64,000 nt of DNA, taken from Microbacterium hydrocarbonoxydans. Its GTDB lineage: Bacteria; Actinomycetota; Actinomycetes; Actinomycetales; Microbacteriaceae. The stretch covers positions 3,454,975-3,518,974 of the forward strand of contig NZ_FNSQ01000005.1 in NCBI RefSeq assembly GCF_900105205.1, read 5' to 3'. This document shows positions 59,755-64,000 of this stretch, piece after piece. The notes beneath the pieces were generated by a model. The model did not search any database and was not told the origin of the DNA. It saw only the letters and a program-made list of their open reading frames with translations. Made by a program: the position numbers and the translations under genes. Position 1 is the stretch's first letter, and the number at the start of each line of letters is the position of its first letter.

Positions 59755-60510
59755 ACGCCGACACCATCATCGGGTCCGGTGCGCTCTGGCTCGCAGTCCC
59801 CGTCGCGATGCTCGCTGGCCTCGTGTCGTTCTTGTCGCCCTGCGTGCTCCGCTGGTCCCCGGCTACCTCGGCTTCCTTGGCGGGGTGGTCGCGCCGGACT
59901 CGAAGGGTCGCGCGACGAACGCAGTCGCGCCCCAGCGCCGTCAGCTCGTAGTCGGCGTACCGCTGTTCATCCTCGGCTTCAGCGTCGTCTTCGTTCTCAT
60001 CACCGCGCTGGGCGGCACGGCCGGCGTGTTCTTCCTACGCTGGGGCGACCTGGTCACACGCATCCTCGGAGTCGTCATCATCCTGATGGGGCTCGTCTTT
60101 CTCGGGTTGTTCAATTTCGCCCAGCGGGAGGTCCGCTTCCACGTCGGCTCCCGGGCCGGAATCGCAGGGCGCCGCTACTTGGAGTGGCACTTGGTATCGG
60201 CTGGGCACCGTGCATGGGTCCGACGCTTGCCGCGATCATCGCGCTTTCGTTCAATGCTGGCGACCCTGTCCGTGCCGGCTTCCTCGGCCTCGCGTATTCG
60301 CTCGGCCTCGGCATCCCGTTCCTGTTGGTCGCATTCGGGTTCGGTTGGGCGGCGAAGACGGTCGAGTTCCTCCGTCGTCACATCCGGGTGGTGAACGTAT
60401 GCGGAGGCATACTGCTGATCGTCCTCGGAATCCTGATGGTGACAGGGCTGTGGACCGACATCATGTCGCGGCTGACGGCGGTGATGGGTAGCGTCATTCT
60501 CCCTCTCTGA
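59751..60510 (+). pseudogene. Fold-back copy of ccdA, frameshifted
   Basis: Corresponds to 50935-51696. CCC becomes CC in the PCVLPLV codons (near 59849) and GGGG becomes GGG near 60168, giving three partial frames. The remaining pieces match CcdA exactly. Confidence 0.85.
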
Positions 60511-60608
60511 GATCCCTAGCAAGGATGTCGCGAGTGACGACTGGAGCAGCCCTCTCTACCCAACTGGTCATTGTGGGTGGCGCCACTTCGTGCTCCCATG
60601 TCGGAGCC

Positions 60609-61968
60609 TTAGATATAGACGCCGCGGTCTTCCATGAATCGGACGGGGTTGGTGTAACCACCATTGATGTAGACCTCGAAATGCAGATGGCAACCGAAGG
60701 AGCGTCCAGTGTCACCCGCGTAAGCGATGACCTGGCCCGAATTGACCCATTGCCCCCTGCCAACGAGGATGCCACTGGGTTTGATGTGCGCGTACCCGGT
60801 GCTGACGCCCCCGCCGTGTTGGATGCGGACGTAATTGCCGTAGTTGCCGTTCGCGCCGGCGTAGTCCACTGTTCCGGAGTTGGCGGCGTAGATCGCCGCT
60901 CCGCAGCCATTGGCCATGTCCGCGCCGTAGTGGTAGCTTCGAGGAGCAGCCCTGCGAACCGCAGATCGGGGTCCGCGGGCCGTAGCTTGAACTTCGGCCG
61001 CCCCCGTGGGGCCGGACCCAACCGCCGCTACCGGCAGAGCCTCCGCCGCCGCCGTTGCCGCCACCGTTGGCTGCCGCTTCCGCGGCTTTCGCGTTCGCGA
61101 CGGGCGCGCTCTTCGGCCTCGCGCGCGGCCACACCCGACTGGTAACCAGCGACAGTCTGCGTGGTGGTGTCTTTCAGCGCGGCGAGCTGCGCCTGCATTC
61201 GTCTCGAGGTTCGCGGCTTGCTCGTCGAGCGCGGCCTGTGCGGCGTCGGCCGCTTCTTGTGCCGCAATCATCTTCTGCTCTGCGACCTGCTGCAGGGCGG
61301 TCTCGTTCGTCGCGGGCAACCTTCGCCTGATCGGTCAGCGATTGGGCGGTGTTGCGCGCCGAGATTGCGCCATCGTAGACCGACCGGTTGTACTCGAGAA
61401 GCTTGTCCATGGTGCCCAGGCGTGACAGGAGCTCATCGGCGTTGGCCGCGGAACCGGAGAAGAACAGTTGCAGTGCTGAATCATCTCCACCGTTGCGATA
61501 CAGCTGTGCCGCAACTTGACCGGCCCTGCGCGCAGAGGTTTCGGCAATCGCTGATTGTTCGTCCGCCTGCGCCTGCAGGCTCTGAGCTTCCGTGATCGCA
61601 GCGAAGTACTCCTGCTGCGCTGCATAGAACTCGTCGGAGGCTGTATCGGCAGCAACCTGAGTCTCAGCGACCTTCCGCGTCAAGGACTGGATCAGCCCTT
61701 CGATTCGGGTGATCTCGGCAGCCTTGGCAGCTTCGTTGTTCTTGGCGCGTTGCACATCGTCCCAACTCGGGTACGACGCAGCGTACGCCGCTGAGTCGCC
61801 GGAGCCGATGCCGAGTGCAGCGAATGCAGCGACACCGAGCGCGCCGAGCCCGAAAGCGCCACGTCGAGTAACACTCAGCTTCCAGAACGAGTCGCGTTCG
61901 GCGGGCGTGGGTGCACAACCGCATTCTTCAGCCGCCTCCGTAGCCGCAGAGACGAGTCGTCCGTTCAC
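60609..61968 (-). pseudogene. Fold-back copy of the M23 peptidase gene, frameshifted
   Basis: Corresponds to 49481-50836. An extra T near 60938 (SSSYHYG codons), changes in the Ala/Glu-rich linker near 61090, and lost or gained bases near 61200 and 61300 split the protein into several frames. The catalytic HYGAD and HLHF regions are otherwise unchanged. Confidence 0.85.
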
Positions 61969-62165
61969 TGTGCCCTCTCCTCGAGCTCGGCTTCGTGGAT
62001 TCTGCTGCCATGGGCGCGCAGATTGGCCACGCTTGCATTGCCCGCCGTCTGGTCCATCGGCCGTACGTGGCCGCCGAAGTCGCGCCGACTCGCTCGTGAT
62101 CTCTGATCAGTGGCCCATATCTGTCGCATCGAATTCGAGTTCGACTGTCCTGACACGAAGTTCAC
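61965..62165 (-). CDS. Fold-back copy of the 66-aa gene, intact
   Basis: Same 66 residues as the gene at 49284-49484, in the reverse orientation, with the same GTGA junction to the M23 copy. Confidence 0.6.
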   Translation of the reverse strand: MNFVSGQSNSNSMRQIWATDQRSRASRRDFGGHVRPMDQTAGNASVANLRAHGSRIHEAELEERAQ

Positions 62166-62844
62166 GCTTTCGGGTCCGTGTGGATGTCGGGCTCACCTTG
62201 TTGTGTTTGTTCTTTTTCACTTGCCGTACGACAACGGTGGTGGCGATCACCGCGGCACCTATGACAGCCACGGCGATGATGAGCGGGATCGCGATCGAAG
62301 CCACCTCGTTCTCGCCTGCGGATGCCGCCGGGGCAGGGGTGTCCGCTGCGGGAGGTTCGGTAGTTGGCCACAGCAGAGGGCGACGCCTTTGCCGGTTGCA
62401 TCCGTGATTGTTCGTTCCCGCATGCTGGTTGGTCCCATCCCAGCCCTGGCTCGATGCCGGTGGGAGCGTACGTGAACGTGAAGCTCTCGGATATGGGGTG
62501 ACCGTCGCTGGAGACGGCGTTCCAAAGCACGGTGTAGACGCCGGGTTCTCCGAGTGCGACCGGGGTGGTGAGGATGTTGCGGTCGATGGTGGAGCAGCTG
62601 GATTCGTAGAAGAGGCCGTCGGGTCCTTGCACTTGGGCGAAGCTTGCCTGGCTGAAGTCAATGAGTTCCCCGCTGAACGTGAGAGCGACGTCGTCGAGTT
62701 GGGTGACGGTTTCGTCTGCCCCGGGCACGGTGTCCAGGAGGTTGTCGTGCGCGAGAGCTGCGGGGGCCGGTGCGGCCACGATTCCCAGTGCGATGAGGGC
62801 AAGAAGTGTGCTGGCGAGCCAGCGGTGCGGTGGGTGGAGGTCAC
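62162..62844 (-). pseudogene. Fold-back copy of the second copC gene, frameshifted
   Basis: Corresponds to 48604-49287. A CCC to CC loss near 62825 puts the start out of phase and a G insertion near 62368 breaks the linker, so the CopC domain is read in two frames. Confidence 0.85.
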
Positions 62845-64000
62845 GGGCGTGGGTCCTTTCGTCCGGCGGGCACGGGGTGCTGTCGGTAGGTCTGTTGTTG
62901 CGTTTCGTGTGGAGGACGGAGAAGCCGGTGAGGATTGCGAGCATTCCCGCGATCATCAAGGTGGCGGCTCCGGCGAGGGCCTGGTCCTGCAGGGGGGTGG
63001 GTCCCCACGTCCGCCCATGGCGCCAAACCACTCCGCGACGATGAGGTCGGAGCGAGCGATAGTGGCGATGCCGAAGAAAGTGGCCACGCCTGTGAGCGCA
63101 GTGAGTGAGGCCACACGCCACCGCCCCTCGGGAGTCGTGGACGCGTTCGGGGAAAGCGATCGTACGAAGAGGCACCGGTGACGAGGAGCTGGCTGATCAT
63201 CCATTCCGCTCCGAGCTGGTCGTAGAGCGACCATCGGAACAGGTCGGAGTAGTGGAACAACCACAGCGACGTGGCGAACAGGGACGCGGCGACGACGGGG
63301 CGACGAGTAAACCGGGCCAGGGGGCTGTGGCGGCCAGAGAAGCCATTCGCGCGGTCCTCGGCTTCCATCGTCCCGTGGGTGGATGACCAAGGTTGCGAGG
63401 GTGATCGGCGCCGCGAAGACAAGGAGCAAGGGATCGCGAGACTGAGGAGAGCGAAGGCGAGGAATCGCATACTGATGAGCGAATCGTCATAGGCTGCGAT
63501 CGGCCCACTGGTCGTCCACAGAAAGCGCCCCCATCCCCGCAATCCAGCTGATCGTGCGCCTGGCTGGCCACGGATACCCGCGGCGCCGTGCGCGTCGGAC
63601 GCCGACGAGGTAGAAGACGATTCCGAAACCCGCGACGAGCACCCAAAGGAGGTCGGGACTCCACGCCGTGAACCATCTCTGCAGGGTGAGTGCGACCGGG
63701 ACGGGTGCGTCGGTGAGGATCTCCGCGGCGGTGGTCTGCGGCAGGGTGATCGCATCGGCGGGGGCGGCGGTGCGGGCGAGGGCGGCGGCGACCCCGCTCG
63801 CGACACCCATGAAACCGAGTTCGACGCACACGATCATCCAGAAGGCGCCACGGCCCTCGCTGGTCTTTGCGATGAGTCGGCGGCGGTAGGCGGCACCCAG
63901 GACGCCCATGACCAAAAGCGCGCCGATCTTTGTGAGAAGGAGGATGCCGTACGGTTGAGGCCAAATCCTCCCACCGGCCGAGGGCTGTGAGCGTCCGCGC
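62841..64000 (-). pseudogene. Fold-back copy of the CopD-CtaG gene (partial, frameshifted)
   Basis: Corresponds to 47444-48607 and runs off the window. Multiple length changes (near 62865, 63005, 63170, 63330, 63430 and 63525) scatter the frame. The G run that breaks the left-arm copy (47322-47326) lies just outside the part covered here, so this copy cannot settle that frameshift. Confidence 0.85.

Larger units (their letters stand above)
55771..64000 (-). repeat. Right arm of the inverted duplication (degraded copy)
   Basis: Reverse-complement copy of 47444-55657. Differences are mostly single-base length changes in homopolymers: CCCCC to CCCC in the tnsB copy near 56536, AAA to AAAA near 56250, GGGG to GGG near 60168, CCC to CC near 59849. 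Within about 150 bp of the fold the error density is much higher. Most genes here are broken, while tnsA (57920-58741) is identical. Confidence 0.95.

Noticed and set aside
55771..64000. Genes in the right arm as real paralogues
   Set aside because: They mirror 47-55.6 kb with homopolymer errors; only their positions are listed, as fold-back copies.

Overview
The window is high-GC DNA from an actinomycete. Codon bias, AztD, DUF305/DUF6153/DUF3515 proteins, CmtR and CstR point to Microbacteriaceae, probably Microbacterium; this is an inference from gene content.

Positions 1-12.8 kb look like ordinary chromosome: an azoreductase with a divergent HxlR regulator, a zinc-finger SDR enzyme, a Zur-box-controlled pair of AztD-type zinc beta-propeller lipoproteins, an M4 metalloprotease with its emfourin inhibitor, an RNase HI, an FAD monooxygenase with a TetR regulator, DoxX, and an ArsR/SRPBCC pair. 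An inverted-repeat element with the arm CGTTCACRACTCAGCATG occurs twice here.

Positions 12.8-28.5 kb are a chain of modules separated by six copies of an unannotated element, five of them 97-98 bp, all in one orientation and ending in a palindrome around AAACGATCGTTT. The modules are MerR/SulP; two single-gene units of unknown function; a CstR-controlled persulfide module (thioredoxin, two small Cys-rich proteins, persulfide dioxygenase-rhodanese, TauE, DUF4395, rhodanese, plus Lgt); and a two-component system with ApbE, an FMN-binding protein, a ferric-reductase-like flavoprotein and a VIT-family transporter. This arrangement is the best candidate for something undescribed.

Positions 28.5-52.3 kb form a metal-resistance island: ArsR-CDF, CsoR-CopZ-CopB ATPase, DUF6153, DUF305, a BNR-repeat lipoprotein, CmtR-CadA, then an 11-kb run of mostly overlapping genes (DsbA, FAD oxidoreductase, CDF, CopC, LspA, DUF6804, CtaG, Lnt, DUF3515, CopD-CtaG, CopC, a 66-aa ORF, an M23 peptidase), and convergent CcdA-TlpA. 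Lgt, LspA and Lnt, the three lipoprotein-maturation enzymes, are all present near many predicted lipoproteins.

At 52.4-55.7 kb the tnsA-tnsB-tnsC start of a Tn7-like transposon enters. At about 55.7 kb the sequence folds back: 55,771-64,000 is a reverse-complement copy of 47,444-55,657 around a loop of about 113 bp. The second copy carries many homopolymer-length indels that break most of its genes, worst next to the fold. This looks like an uncorrected long-read chimera or contig-end artefact rather than biology, so genes after 55.77 kb should not be counted as real paralogues.
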